DNA of 13,593 bases. Source: Fimenecus sp052273845 (GTDB taxonomy: Bacteria > Bacillota > Clostridia > Oscillospirales > Acutalibacteraceae). The stretch is from positions 1-13,593 of the forward strand of contig DAVZHM010000052.1 in assembly GCA_052273845.1 (NCBI GenBank), given 5' to 3'. Positions 6,326-13,416 of this stretch are shown here, in pieces (position 1 is the first letter of the stretch; each line of letters starts with the position of its first letter). The notes under the pieces are model-generated. The model worked only from the letters and a program-made list of their open reading frames with translations, was not told the origin of the DNA and searched no databases. Position numbers and translations under genes: made by a program.

Positions 6326-8118
6326 TATTCGTCGCCTCCTTTTTGTGCCAAACTACGGAAGTAATTTTGCAAATCCGAGCGCAATGCCTGATAATATGCC
6401 GCCCAAGTTCCCTCCGGCTCATATTTCATTGCGGCAATGCGCATCATCAGGTCTTCAGGCGTTGCGTCGGCGCAGGATTCCCCGTCTTTGACCGCCGCAG
6501 ACGCCAAATCGAACCAATACAAAATGATGTCGAGCATTTCCGCCTGCTTTTCGGGCGGGGTGAAGCGGTCAACTTCGCGGAATGCATTTTGCTGTAAAAA
6601 GTCCTCGCGCAAAGAGCGCGTGCATTCCAGTGTTAAGCGGTCTTTTTCGCCTAAGGAGTCAAACCCGACGAGGCTGACGATTTCGTTCAGTTCCGCTTCC
6701 TGTTGCAAAAGTGCGCGAACGCGGTCGATTTTTTGCGACCAATTTTCATCAATATGGTCGTTGAAATACGGATTTAAAGTGTTTGTATACAAAGAGTAAC
6801 TTTTCAGCCAATCAATCGCAGGGAAGTGGCGCTGATACGCAAGGTCGGCGCTCAAGCCCCAAAAGACCTTAACGATACGCAAGGTTGCCTGCGAAACGGG
6901 TTCACTTGTGTCGCCGCCGGGCGGGGACACCGCGCCGATGGCGGTAACGGCACCTTCGCGGCCGTCTTTGCCGAGGCAAACCACATTGCCCGCGCGTTCG
7001 TAAAATTCCGCCAAACGGGTGGAAAGGTAGGCGGGGTAGCCTTCTTCGCCGGGCATTTCTTCGAGTCGCCCACTCATTTCACGCAAAGCCTCTGCCCAAC
7101 GCGAAGTCGAGTCGGCAATAATGGCGACTTTGTAACCCATATCGCGGAAGTATTCTGCAATGGTGATGCCCGTGTAAATGGAAGCCTCACGCGCGGCAAC
7201 GGGCATATCCGAAGTATTTGCGATAAGCACCGTGCGTTTCATCAGCGGTAACCCTGTGCGTGGGTCGAGCAGTTCCGGAAATTCCTTCAAAACATCGGTC
7301 ATTTCGTTGCCGCGTTCGCCGCAACCGATATAAACGATGATATCGCTGTCCGACCATTTGGCAAGCTGATGCTGTACCACGGTTTTGCCCGAACCGAACG
7401 GTCCCGGCACGCAGGCAACGCCGCCTTTGGCAATGGGGAACAACGCGTCGATAATCCGCTGTCCTGTAACCATCGGTTCTTTCGGAACTTTTTTGGTTTT
7501 ATACGGTCTGCAGCGGCGAACGGGCCATTTTTGCAGCATCGGCAATTCTTGCACATTGCCTTTTTCATCTTTGATGCGTACAATCGGGTCAAGAATGGTG
7601 CATTCCCCCGAAAAAATCCATTCTACCGTGCCCGAAACACCGTAGGGCACCATGATTTTTTGCGTGACGGCGGCGGTTTCTTCTACCGTGCCGAGCACAT
7701 CGCCGACCGCTACCGTATCGCCGACTGCCGCAACGGGAACGAAGTCCCATTTTTTCTCACGGTCGAGTTTGGGGACTTCCACGCCGCGCGAAATGCGGTC
7801 ACCTTCGGCTTTTGCAATTTCGGTCAGCGGACGCTGAATGCCGTCATAAATGCTTTCAATCAGTCCGGGAGCGAGTTCCACCGAAAGCGGTTCACCCGTC
7901 ACATATACGGGCTCACCGGGGCCGATGCCCGCCGTGTCCTCATATACCTGCACCGAGGCTTTGTCTCCACGCAGTTCAATGACTTCGCCGATGAGTTTTT
8001 TCTCGCTGACGCGCACCACATCGTGCATTTGCACATCGCGCATACCGTCCGCGACAATCAGGGGGCCGGCAACCTTGCGAATGGTTCCGGCTTTCTTACT
8101 ATCTGTCAATTTCGGCAC
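6325..8118 (-). CDS. ntpA: V-type ATPase subunit A (catalytic)
   Basis: This 597-aa catalytic subunit hydrolyses or makes ATP at the A/B interface. In order it has an N-terminal barrel, the bulge domain special to V/A-type A subunits (about 112-200), the Walker A loop GPFGSGKT (239-246), GCGERGNEM (265-273) with the catalytic glutamate, and DSTSRWAEALREMSGRL (336-352). A helical C-terminal domain follows. All key residues are intact and the length is normal. The start is uncertain: the listed start is GTG at 8118. A TTG three codons later (8109) has AGGTG at better spacing, and either gives a sensible N-terminus before IRKVAGPL. The gene begins 6 bases after the ntpG stop and overlaps ntpB by one base. 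Confidence 0.97.
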   Translation of the reverse strand: MPKLTDSKKAGTIRKVAGPLIVADGMRDVQMHDVVRVSEKKLIGEVIELRGDKASVQVYEDTAGIGPGEPVYVTGEPLSVELAPGLIESIYDGIQRPLTEIAKAEGDRISRGVEVPKLDREKKWDFVPVAAVGDTVAVGDVLGTVEETAAVTQKIMVPYGVSGTVEWIFSGECTILDPIVRIKDEKGNVQELPMLQKWPVRRCRPYKTKKVPKEPMVTGQRIIDALFPIAKGGVACVPGPFGSGKTVVQHQLAKWSDSDIIVYIGCGERGNEMTDVLKEFPELLDPRTGLPLMKRTVLIANTSDMPVAAREASIYTGITIAEYFRDMGYKVAIIADSTSRWAEALREMSGRLEEMPGEEGYPAYLSTRLAEFYERAGNVVCLGKDGREGAVTAIGAVSPPGGDTSEPVSQATLRIVKVFWGLSADLAYQRHFPAIDWLKSYSLYTNTLNPYFNDHIDENWSQKIDRVRALLQQEAELNEIVSLVGFDSLGEKDRLTLECTRSLREDFLQQNAFREVDRFTPPEKQAEMLDIILYWFDLASAAVKDGESCADATPEDLMMRIAAMKYEPEGTWAAYYQALRSDLQNYFRSLAQKGGDE

Positions 8119-8124
8119 CTGCCT

Positions 8125-8448
8125 TTATTCGTTATTAAAAATATTTGTGCCAAGGGCTTTTTCCATATTGGCGTTGATTTTTTGGAGTCCGTATCCTGTC
8201 GGTCCGCTTTTTTCGGGAACGGGTAAAATAATCGGATACGCGCTTTCGCGGTATCTGTGAAGCGGTTCTTCCAAAACTTCGGCGAAGTTTTCCGTCAGGA
8301 AAATTACCTGCACGCCGTCTTTTACAAGGAATTTTACCGCTTGCAAAGCCGCATCGGCAGACGTCACGGGGACGGTTTTTACCCCTGCCGCCGAAAACAG
8401 CAATATGGATTCGTGCATACCGACCGCCGCGATTTTCAAGTTATTCAT
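8125..8448 (-). CDS. ntpG: V-type ATPase subunit F (NtpG in E. hirae naming)
   Basis: This 107-aa Rossmann-like protein binds the D shaft and belongs to the rotor; in related enzymes it modulates ATP hydrolysis. The opening NNLKIAAVGMHESILLFSAAGVKTVPV is the family's first beta strand and helix. QVIFLTENFAEVLEE (53-67) gives the central strand, and YPIILPVPEKSGPTGYGLQKI (71-91) contains the conserved IPxP-like loop. The ATG overlaps the ntpC stop by four bases (ATGA). In archaeal-style nomenclature this gene is atpF; E. hirae calls it ntpG. The position between C and A matches the E. hirae order. Confidence 0.93.
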   Translation of the reverse strand: MNNLKIAAVGMHESILLFSAAGVKTVPVTSADAALQAVKFLVKDGVQVIFLTENFAEVLEEPLHRYRESAYPIILPVPEKSGPTGYGLQKINANMEKALGTNIFNNE

Positions 8449-9308
8449 ACCGCGTCACCTCGGCTTTCCTGTTCACGCTTTTCTGCAAATAACAGGCGAA
8501 GCGCCTGTGCTTCTGTCTTTTTGCGGAAATAGTATTGCGCCAAAACACCGATACCGTCACCGTAACTCAAATCGGTCAGCACATTTTGAAGCGCGCGGTC
8601 GGTTTCTGCAAGGATTTCCGCTTCGCTTTTGCGGCTGTCCGATTCGGGACGCGCAACCGGCAAGAAGGCAAAGTCAAATGCACCCTCGTCTTTGTGAAGA
8701 TGTGAAAGCCGTAAGGCGGTTAAGCGGTTTTTGCCCTCGCCATAGACCGTGAACAACGCCGTGAGCGGATGGCAGTTTTTCTTCTGCGCGGTTTTCAGCG
8801 CGTAATTGAACACGGCATTGTCCACAAGGCAACTGATGCGGCAGGGGTCATCCTCTGCTTCTATGCCTGTAAGCGACGCTTCGAGCGTTTCGCCGAGCAT
8901 CGAGTAATCGCCGGTTTTTACGCAGATGCGCAACAGTTCTTTGGAAAATCCACCCTCGCAAAGGGCGTCCAAATCGGCTTCTTTGCCGAGTTTTTCGCAT
9001 TTGAGCAGAACTTTCAAGTTCAGTGCGTCCTCCTCAAAGAACAAAAGCTGTGTCAGTTCTTCGTCGGGTGCGATTTCCCGCACAAACGCCGCTACGGTGT
9101 TTTTCTCGTCCTCAATTACATCGTAAACGGTTTTGCCGTCGGAAACTGCAGGATAGCCGTAATCCGCAAGCAACTTTTGAGCGGCGTCAAAATCCGCCTC
9201 CCGAAGCCTTGCAAATTGCTCATCGCGCAACACCTGATGCGATGTGCCGCTGATGCGTCCAATGGCGTAGGCATAGGATTTTTTACCGTAGACATTATAC
9301 TCTGTCAT
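8445..9308 (-). CDS. ntpC: V-type ATPase subunit C (d-type rotor adaptor)
   Basis: This 287-aa, largely helical, funnel-shaped subunit sits on the K ring and couples it to the D/F shaft. It starts with the expected YAYAIGRISGTSHQVLRDEQFARL pattern. Acidic helical repeats such as EELTQLLFFEEDALNLKVLLK (83-103) are typical of the three-fold pseudosymmetric C/d fold. It is somewhat shorter than the roughly 330-aa E. hirae protein, but no frameshift is visible and both ends are positioned by overlaps. The ATG overlaps the ntpE stop (ATGA) and the stop overlaps ntpG. Sequence conservation in this subunit is low, so position in the operon is an important part of the identification. Confidence 0.9.
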   Translation of the reverse strand: MTEYNVYGKKSYAYAIGRISGTSHQVLRDEQFARLREADFDAAQKLLADYGYPAVSDGKTVYDVIEDEKNTVAAFVREIAPDEELTQLLFFEEDALNLKVLLKCEKLGKEADLDALCEGGFSKELLRICVKTGDYSMLGETLEASLTGIEAEDDPCRISCLVDNAVFNYALKTAQKKNCHPLTALFTVYGEGKNRLTALRLSHLHKDEGAFDFAFLPVARPESDSRKSEAEILAETDRALQNVLTDLSYGDGIGVLAQYYFRKKTEAQALRLLFAEKREQESRGDAV

Positions 9309-9889
9309 ACGCTACCCTCATTTGTCTGAAACAGGCTTTCCGCAAAACGGCTTTCGTGCTGTTCAAAAATCATATCGAGTACTGCATCAAAGGACAGGTC
9401 AATGTCATATTCTTCCGTGGACAAAATCAGCCCGCCGTCTATATCCTTTTCGATACTGCCGAGCGTCACATTTTTGCCGAAATCCTTTTTAGAGGCGACA
9501 AATAACTGTGCATCCCGTTCGCTGAAACGCAGTTCTGTTGCGCCGTCGCCGATGTTTGCGGAAATCCATTTTTCCAAAAGCGCACGGCGTTCGCTGTCCG
9601 AAAGATTTTGCATTTGCACCTTTGCCGCAGCGCGCGCTTGCTGTAACAGTTCGTGCTTGTGATTGAGCACAGCAATTTTGTTGTCGGATGCCGCCTGCTG
9701 TGCCGCGGCACGCAACAACAGTTCCCGACGAATTTCGGTTTGTGCCTGCAAATCGGCAATGCGTTTGTCCGTTTCGGCAGCAATGCTTTTTTGCACTTCC
9801 TCAGCACGCGCTTTGCCGTCCTGTTCGATTTGTGCACACTGTGCGGCGGCCTTTTCTTCAATTTTTTGTATGACTGTGTTTGCGCTCAT
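9305..9889 (-). CDS. ntpE: V-type ATPase subunit E (peripheral stalk)
   Basis: This 194-aa protein forms, with the short NtpF subunit, the peripheral stalks that hold the A3B3 head against rotation. The N-terminal half (about 5-100) is a long alanine-, glutamate- and lysine-rich helix, giving a right-handed coiled coil with NtpF. The C-terminal globular part includes LEKWISANIGDGATELRFSERD (104-125) and GGLILSTEEYDIDLSFDAVLDMIFE (152-176), the usual strand-helix ending that contacts subunit B. The ATG has AAAGGAG upstream. It follows ntpK by 36 bases and overlaps ntpC by four. Confidence 0.93.
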   Translation of the reverse strand: MSANTVIQKIEEKAAAQCAQIEQDGKARAEEVQKSIAAETDKRIADLQAQTEIRRELLLRAAAQQAASDNKIAVLNHKHELLQQARAAAKVQMQNLSDSERRALLEKWISANIGDGATELRFSERDAQLFVASKKDFGKNVTLGSIEKDIDGGLILSTEEYDIDLSFDAVLDMIFEQHESRFAESLFQTNEGSV

Positions 9890-9925
9890 ATCGGTTCACT
9901 CCTTTCCTCTGCGATACGGCTGATT

Positions 9926-10396
9926 TTACAGTTGAATACCGTAAATCAGAAGAATAGAAGTCAAAAGCGCCAAAATCGCGTAAGTTTCCACGAGCGCGGT
10001 CATTGTAATACCTTTACCGGAAGCATCGGGTTGTTTGCCGGTCATATGGATAGCGCCGACAGCCGCTTTGCCTTGGCAAATACCCGAAACCAAACCTGCA
10101 ATCGCCATCGGCATTGCCGCACCGAAGAATTGCCAACCTTGCGAAGCGGTCAAATCCACAGCGCCGCCGCCCAAAACACCGATTTGCACCATAATGAGAA
10201 TGGCGGTCAAAAATCCGTAAATGCCCTGTGTACCGGGAAGAGCCTGCAACACAAGCAGTTTGCCGAATAATTCGGGCTTTTCCGAGGCAACGCCCGCCGC
10301 GGCTTTGCCCGCCGCCATAACGCCGATTGCCGAACCGCAGCCTGCAAGCGCCGCACAAAGCGCCGCACCGATGATTGCAATAGAAATACCTGACAT
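9926..10396 (-). CDS. ntpK: V-type ATPase subunit K (membrane rotor ring, Na+ type)
   Basis: This 156-aa proteolipid has four membrane helices in two hairpins, the double-hairpin type of E. hirae NtpK. Several copies make the rotating ring that carries ions past subunit I. The ion carboxylate is E137 in VETYAIL in the last helix. The other residues of the E. hirae Na+ site (L61, T64, Q65, Q110, E139, with Y68 nearby) correspond to L53, T56, Q57 in LPGTQG, Q108 in GICQGK, E137 and Y60. The first hairpin lacks an equivalent carboxylate, as in the Na+ enzymes. Na+ specificity follows from this ligand set but is inferred, not measured. The start is separated by 2 bases from the ntpI stop, with GGAGGA inside the end of ntpI. 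Confidence 0.96.
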   Translation of the reverse strand: MSGISIAIIGAALCAALAGCGSAIGVMAAGKAAAGVASEKPELFGKLLVLQALPGTQGIYGFLTAILIMVQIGVLGGGAVDLTASQGWQFFGAAMPMAIAGLVSGICQGKAAVGAIHMTGKQPDASGKGITMTALVETYAILALLTSILLIYGIQL

Positions 10397-10398
10397 AA

Positions 10399-12252
10399 TT
10401 AGTTTCCTCCGTTTTCTTTGATTTGAATATATTTGGGGTTTATGGATAAGGGTTTGAACAGTCTGCCGCTGCCCTCATAAAACTTGCCGTAGAACTCGAT
10501 ATACTGTAAGCGGCAATCGTGCACGTAGGCGGAAAGAAGCCCAAGTACAAGGTTGAAAATATGCCCGACAATATAGATGACCAACGAGAGAATAAAGCCG
10601 ATGACCGAGCCTTGAATCATACCTGCGAGCATATTCATCACCATGCCGACCACACCCGTTGCAAGGCTCAGCGCCAAAATACGGGAGTAGGAAAGAATGT
10701 CGCTTAAATAGTTGGTAATGCCGTAAAGACCGACCAAACCGCCTGTGATTTTGCCGAAAACACCTTTTTTGGCTCGCCCCGCCGTCAGCAGGATAATGCC
10801 TGCGCCCACGCAAGCCAACACAACGCCGACGGTGCGCGCGGGTTTTAAGAAGATGAGGCAAGTGCCGCCGATGACGAGCATCCACGAAACCTGGTCGCAA
10901 ATTGCGTCAAACCAATGGCCTTGCCGAATGTGATTGACGATTTGCACGATAAGGCCTGTAAAAATGTGCGCCACGCCGACGCCCAAGGTCACAATCAGCA
11001 TTTTCACGGGGTCTTCTAACGGCGAGAACAAAATCGGATGCCATGTTTCGCCGAAATAACTGCCGAACAGCACGCCGCAAATGATGGTGGTAATCGACGA
11101 ATACAACAGCACATTGATGAGTTTTGCGGTGTCGCCTTTGGGTTTCATAATCTTTTTGACAATCGAAATAAGCACAACCATCAAAAGACCGTAGCCTGCG
11201 TCACCCATCATCAACCCGAAAATAATCCAATACCACGGCGCCATTACGGCATTCGGGTCGTAGCCGCCGTAACTCGGCACGCTGAACATATTGGTAATGC
11301 CCTCGAATTGGGAAACCGTCTTATTGTTTTCAAGCACGGTGGGGACATCTTCGTTTTCTTCGGGGTCACGCGCGGACAAGTCAAACACTTCGGTCACCGT
11401 CCGCACCGTTTGCTCCACTTCTTCCACGCGCCCGGCGGGCACCCAACCTTCTAAAATCACCGTTTGTTCGGTTTCCAAAAACGGGGTGTCCTCCAAATCG
11501 CTCTGTGCGCGGTAATGCTCGCAAAGCACTTGCGGTGCTACGCTTTCTTTTGCAAGGGATTGCAGTTTTTCGGTGGTTTCGTTCAATGTATCTTGCAAAG
11601 TTTCTGCCTTTTTGGCAAGACTTCGCAAAGCATCTGCAACCGTGCCGTGTGTCAACGGCAGAGTGCATTTTTGAAAGCCGAATGACGAGAGGTCGGCAGG
11701 GGGCGCATCTTTGAGCGCGGCGAGTGTGACATACGCGGTACGCTCGGTTTGTGAAACGGTTTGCAACGCAATTCCGTTTTCATCGCAAAATGCCTGAAAC
11801 GCGTCCAACTGCTTTTCGGGCAGGGTACCAAGTGTACATCGCGTGTAGGCGCCGTCCGCCAAATCCTCTGCCGTTGCGGACAGTTCCGCCCACGGGTACA
11901 GCGTATTCTGCCGTTCTTTGAGTTGCTTTTGCCGTTCTTGCAAGTCGGAAAGTGTTTCCAAAAGCGTTCCCATTTCCGAAGCGGAGCTTTCTGCCGCTTG
12001 GTCGGGTGCTTCCAACTGCTCGAAATCCACTTGCGGATTTTCTGTGAACAGGCTCTTTTTCGGGGCGTACGGTTTTAAATCCGTCAGCAGTTTTTCCATA
12101 CGCCGCAATGCTGCGGCATTGTCCGTCCCTGCGCGCGTGGCACCTTCCGGCTCGCAAAGCATAATACTGCCTTTTTTCTGCAACGCACGCAGAACTGCTT
12201 CCCGGTCATCACGCATCAAAACGAGCGTCACGAATTTCATCGGGACAATCAA
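10399..12252 (-). CDS. ntpI: V-type ATPase subunit I (membrane stator, a-subunit homolog)
   Basis: This 617-aa subunit provides the ion half-channels facing the K ring and anchors the peripheral stalks. Residues 1-335 form the cytoplasmic arm with coiled coils (about 92-118 and 208-236). Residues about 337-580 form the membrane domain with seven to eight helices, starting at APWYWIIFGLMMGDAGYG (338-355). Two conserved arginines stand out: R524 in LSYSRILALSLATG and R581 in AYVHDCRLQYIEF. They align by context with the E. hirae rotor-facing arginines R573 and R629. The start is a TTG at 12252, chosen because AAAGGAG (12268-12262) lies at suitable spacing; the first ATG at 12240 is too far away. 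It begins 32 bases after the ntpF stop. Confidence 0.96.
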   Translation of the reverse strand: MIVPMKFVTLVLMRDDREAVLRALQKKGSIMLCEPEGATRAGTDNAAALRRMEKLLTDLKPYAPKKSLFTENPQVDFEQLEAPDQAAESSASEMGTLLETLSDLQERQKQLKERQNTLYPWAELSATAEDLADGAYTRCTLGTLPEKQLDAFQAFCDENGIALQTVSQTERTAYVTLAALKDAPPADLSSFGFQKCTLPLTHGTVADALRSLAKKAETLQDTLNETTEKLQSLAKESVAPQVLCEHYRAQSDLEDTPFLETEQTVILEGWVPAGRVEEVEQTVRTVTEVFDLSARDPEENEDVPTVLENNKTVSQFEGITNMFSVPSYGGYDPNAVMAPWYWIIFGLMMGDAGYGLLMVVLISIVKKIMKPKGDTAKLINVLLYSSITTIICGVLFGSYFGETWHPILFSPLEDPVKMLIVTLGVGVAHIFTGLIVQIVNHIRQGHWFDAICDQVSWMLVIGGTCLIFLKPARTVGVVLACVGAGIILLTAGRAKKGVFGKITGGLVGLYGITNYLSDILSYSRILALSLATGVVGMVMNMLAGMIQGSVIGFILSLVIYIVGHIFNLVLGLLSAYVHDCRLQYIEFYGKFYEGSGRLFKPLSINPKYIQIKENGGN

Positions 12253-12284
12253 ATGCGTTCACTCCTTTCGGAAAATCAATCGAA

Positions 12285-12584
12285 TTAAAGATAGGAGAGA
12301 ATTTGCCGCACGGTTTCGGCTTGGTTGCGTTCGGCAACCGCGGACAGCGTTTTCATTGCGTCGTCCGCTTCTTTGTGCGTGCGCGCGGTTTCCTCAAGCG
12401 ACTGCGCCATCGCCTGTGCCAACAGCTCTGCGGCTTGCTCTTTGGCGTTTTCAAAACGCGCCTGCGCATCCTTTTGCGCTTCTTCTTGTGCCTGCGAAAC
12501 CGCATTTTCAGCGGCTTGCCTTGCTTCGGAAATCTGCGCGGCGGCTTTTTGCTCTGCGCCTTTGATTTCGGTGAGCATATCCAT
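12285..12584 (-). CDS. ntpF: V-type ATPase peripheral-stalk subunit (NtpF; G/H-type)
   Basis: This 99-aa protein is almost wholly one helix rich in A, E, K and Q (MDMLTEIKGAEQKAAAQISE at the start, QILSYL at the end). It fits the short stalk subunit that pairs with NtpE and tethers the head to NtpI. Such subunits are called NtpF in E. hirae, AhaH in archaea and G in eukaryotes. The open frame extends upstream to 12803, but the extension is basic and unlike the family. The ATG at 12584 has an excellent AGGAGGA site (12597-12591), so I start there. It is the first gene of the ntp operon, preceded by a leader of nearly 190 bases. Identification rests on composition plus operon position. Confidence 0.9.
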   Translation of the reverse strand: MDMLTEIKGAEQKAAAQISEARQAAENAVSQAQEEAQKDAQARFENAKEQAAELLAQAMAQSLEETARTHKEADDAMKTLSAVAERNQAETVRQILSYL

Positions 12585-12656
12585 AGCGTTTCCTCCTGTA
12601 AAATAAAGTACCGAAAACAGTGTTTGCTTTTTCGGGTTCTCTATGCCTTTTCTTGC

Positions 12657-12700
12657 GAATTTCGCCGTGTAATCTAACACCGAAAGGCACGGCAGAATTC
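12657..12700 (-). promoter_or_regulatory. Stem-loop in the leader of the ntp operon
   Basis: An imperfect inverted repeat (GAATTTC-GCCGTG at 12657-12669 and CACGGC-A-GAATTC at 12688-12700, plus-strand reading) gives about 12 pairs with one mismatch and one wobble in the RNA. A further 7-base complement (AAAGGCA at 12683-12689 and TGCCTTT at 12644-12650) could pair the 3' flank with the upper part of the loop. It lies between the promoter and ntpF. I do not match it to a known riboswitch class. Confidence 0.5.
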
Positions 12701-12774
12701 TTAAACAATAAAAGTATACGCGCGAAATTTTAACTTTTCTTGAACTTTTTAAAAGTCCAAAGAAATATAAAAAT

Positions 12775-12803
12775 ATTTTAGCATATTTTACCAAAAAACA
12801 CAA
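12775..12803 (-). promoter_or_regulatory. Candidate promoter of the V-ATPase operon
   Basis: Read leftwards: TTGTGT (12803-12798), 17 bases, TAAAAT (12780-12775) preceded by TGC, an extended -10. Transcription would start near 12768, leaving a leader of about 184 bases. A second -10-like TATACT (12718-12713) lacks a good -35. The -35 overlaps the hairpin that ends the preceding gene. Confidence 0.55.
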
Positions 12804-12813
12804 TGAAATTGTG
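12793..12813 (-). terminator. Weak terminator after the SAM-riboswitch-controlled gene
   Basis: In the leftward RNA, CACAAU (12813-12808), a UUC loop and AUUGUG (12804-12799) are followed by six U (12798-12793). The stem is short and AT-rich, so leakage into the ntp operon is possible. Confidence 0.5.
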
Positions 12814-12854
12814 GAAAACAGAACAAAAATCCGAAGTCTTTGGGCGAGGGGAAG

Positions 12855-13136
12855 TCACAGCAAATCTTGAAAATGCACACGCAAAACCGTATCGCAATCG
12901 CCCTGCCAAGCGATTCTGCCGACAAATCCCACATAGTTCACGGTCATATCCTTGTGAAACGCCAAAATATCGTCCGGTTCTTTTTCGGTCGGCTTTTTTC
13001 CGTCGCCGAAGCGAAAGCCCTCGGCTTCTGCCTGCAAAAGCAGTTGTAGCGCTTGCGCGGCGGTTTCGGTACGGATGTAAACGGTTTTGTTCGTGTGCAT
13101 CACAATGTCTCGAATGGAATTTTTTGCAAATTTCAT
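12855..13136 (-). CDS. Uncharacterised 93-aa protein downstream of a SAM riboswitch
   Basis: This is a small soluble protein with no signal peptide or membrane segment. Visible features are an N-terminal MKFAKNSIRDIVMHTNKTVY, an alanine/leucine-rich helix (31-45), a charged middle FGDGKKPTEKEPDDILAF (48-65), and a hydrophobic strand-rich segment MTVNYVGFVGRIAW (69-82). I recall similar proteins as conserved hypotheticals in clostridial accessory DNA but assign no function. The start is the ATG at 13136 because AAGGAG (13149-13144) sits 7 bases upstream; the open frame extends six codons further without support. A SAM-I-class riboswitch with its own promoter and terminator lies directly upstream, so expression should rise when S-adenosylmethionine is scarce. 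That suggests, but does not prove, a tie to sulfur or methionine metabolism. Confidence 0.8.
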   Translation of the reverse strand: MKFAKNSIRDIVMHTNKTVYIRTETAAQALQLLLQAEAEGFRFGDGKKPTEKEPDDILAFHKDMTVNYVGFVGRIAWQGDCDTVLRVHFQDLL

Positions 13137-13178
13137 ACTATTGCTCCTTATCAAAAAAATTTATGTATAAAGAGCGGC

Positions 13179-13208
13179 AAAAAAAGAAAACCCATCGGTA
13201 CCGACGGG
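13179..13208 (-). terminator. Riboswitch expression-platform terminator
   Basis: In the leftward RNA, CCCGUCG and CGAUGGG pair around a GUAC loop (13208-13191), with one G-U pair. UUUUCUUUUUUU (13190-13179) follows directly. The left arm can instead pair with the 3' P1 strand of the aptamer, so the hairpin is conditional. Confidence 0.9.
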
Positions 13209-13219
13209 CTCGTGAGAAA

Positions 13220-13303
13220 ACCTATCGGTCAAGCATTAGCACCTTACATAACGCAGGTTGCTGTGTGGTCAACGGGCTTGTCCCTCGCACACTCTTTATA
13301 GGT
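13220..13303 (-). ncRNA. SAM-I-class (S-box) riboswitch aptamer, apparently lacking P4
   Basis: Read leftwards, the RNA has the S-box core in order. P1 5' strand ACCUAU (13303-13298) is followed by AAAGAG (kink-turn side). P2 is GUGUG/CACAC (13292-13288, 13267-13263) enclosing GAGGGAC and GCCCGUUGAC. Then come GCAACC, P3 (13258-13241, ACC to GGU), GGUGCUAA, and the P1 3' strand AUAGGU (13225-13220). The P2 loop CAAG (13280-13277) pairs with CUUG (13233-13230) at the position of the known SAM-I pseudoknot, covarying from the usual CUGG/CCUG. After CUUG only ACCG precedes the P1 strand, so stem P4 of standard SAM-I is absent, as in SAM-IV-like variants. When P1 forms, the terminator downstream is free, so this is an OFF switch. 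Confidence 0.9.
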
Positions 13304-13331
13304 AATATGAAGTTTTGAATTGTATAGTTTT

Positions 13332-13360
13332 AGTATAGCAAAATGCGTGCCGTTTGTCAA
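13332..13360 (-). promoter_or_regulatory. Promoter of the riboswitch-controlled gene
   Basis: Read leftwards: a perfect TTGACA (13360-13355), 17 bases, TATACT (13337-13332) preceded by TGC. Transcription would start near 13325, about 20 bases before P1 of the riboswitch. Confidence 0.85.
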
Positions 13361-13416
13361 AAGGGAAACGACAAAATCGTTTTCGTTGATTTTTTTACGA
13401 ACTTATCTGCCGTGTC

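Noticed and set aside
7369..8226. 285-codon plus-strand open frame inside ntpA
   Set aside because: It is a shadow of the highly conserved ntpA on the other strand; the product is rich in F, H, R and N and matches no family.
12803..13318. 171-codon plus-strand open frame over the riboswitch region
   Set aside because: It runs antisense through the 93-aa gene and the riboswitch, has no ribosome binding site, and its product is basic and low in normal protein character.
13367..13397. Hairpin AACGA/TCGTT followed by a T-run between the divergent promoters
   Set aside because: The stem is only 5 bp, the T-run is not adjacent, and no transcript is expected to end there on the plus strand. It may simply be AT-rich promoter-upstream DNA.
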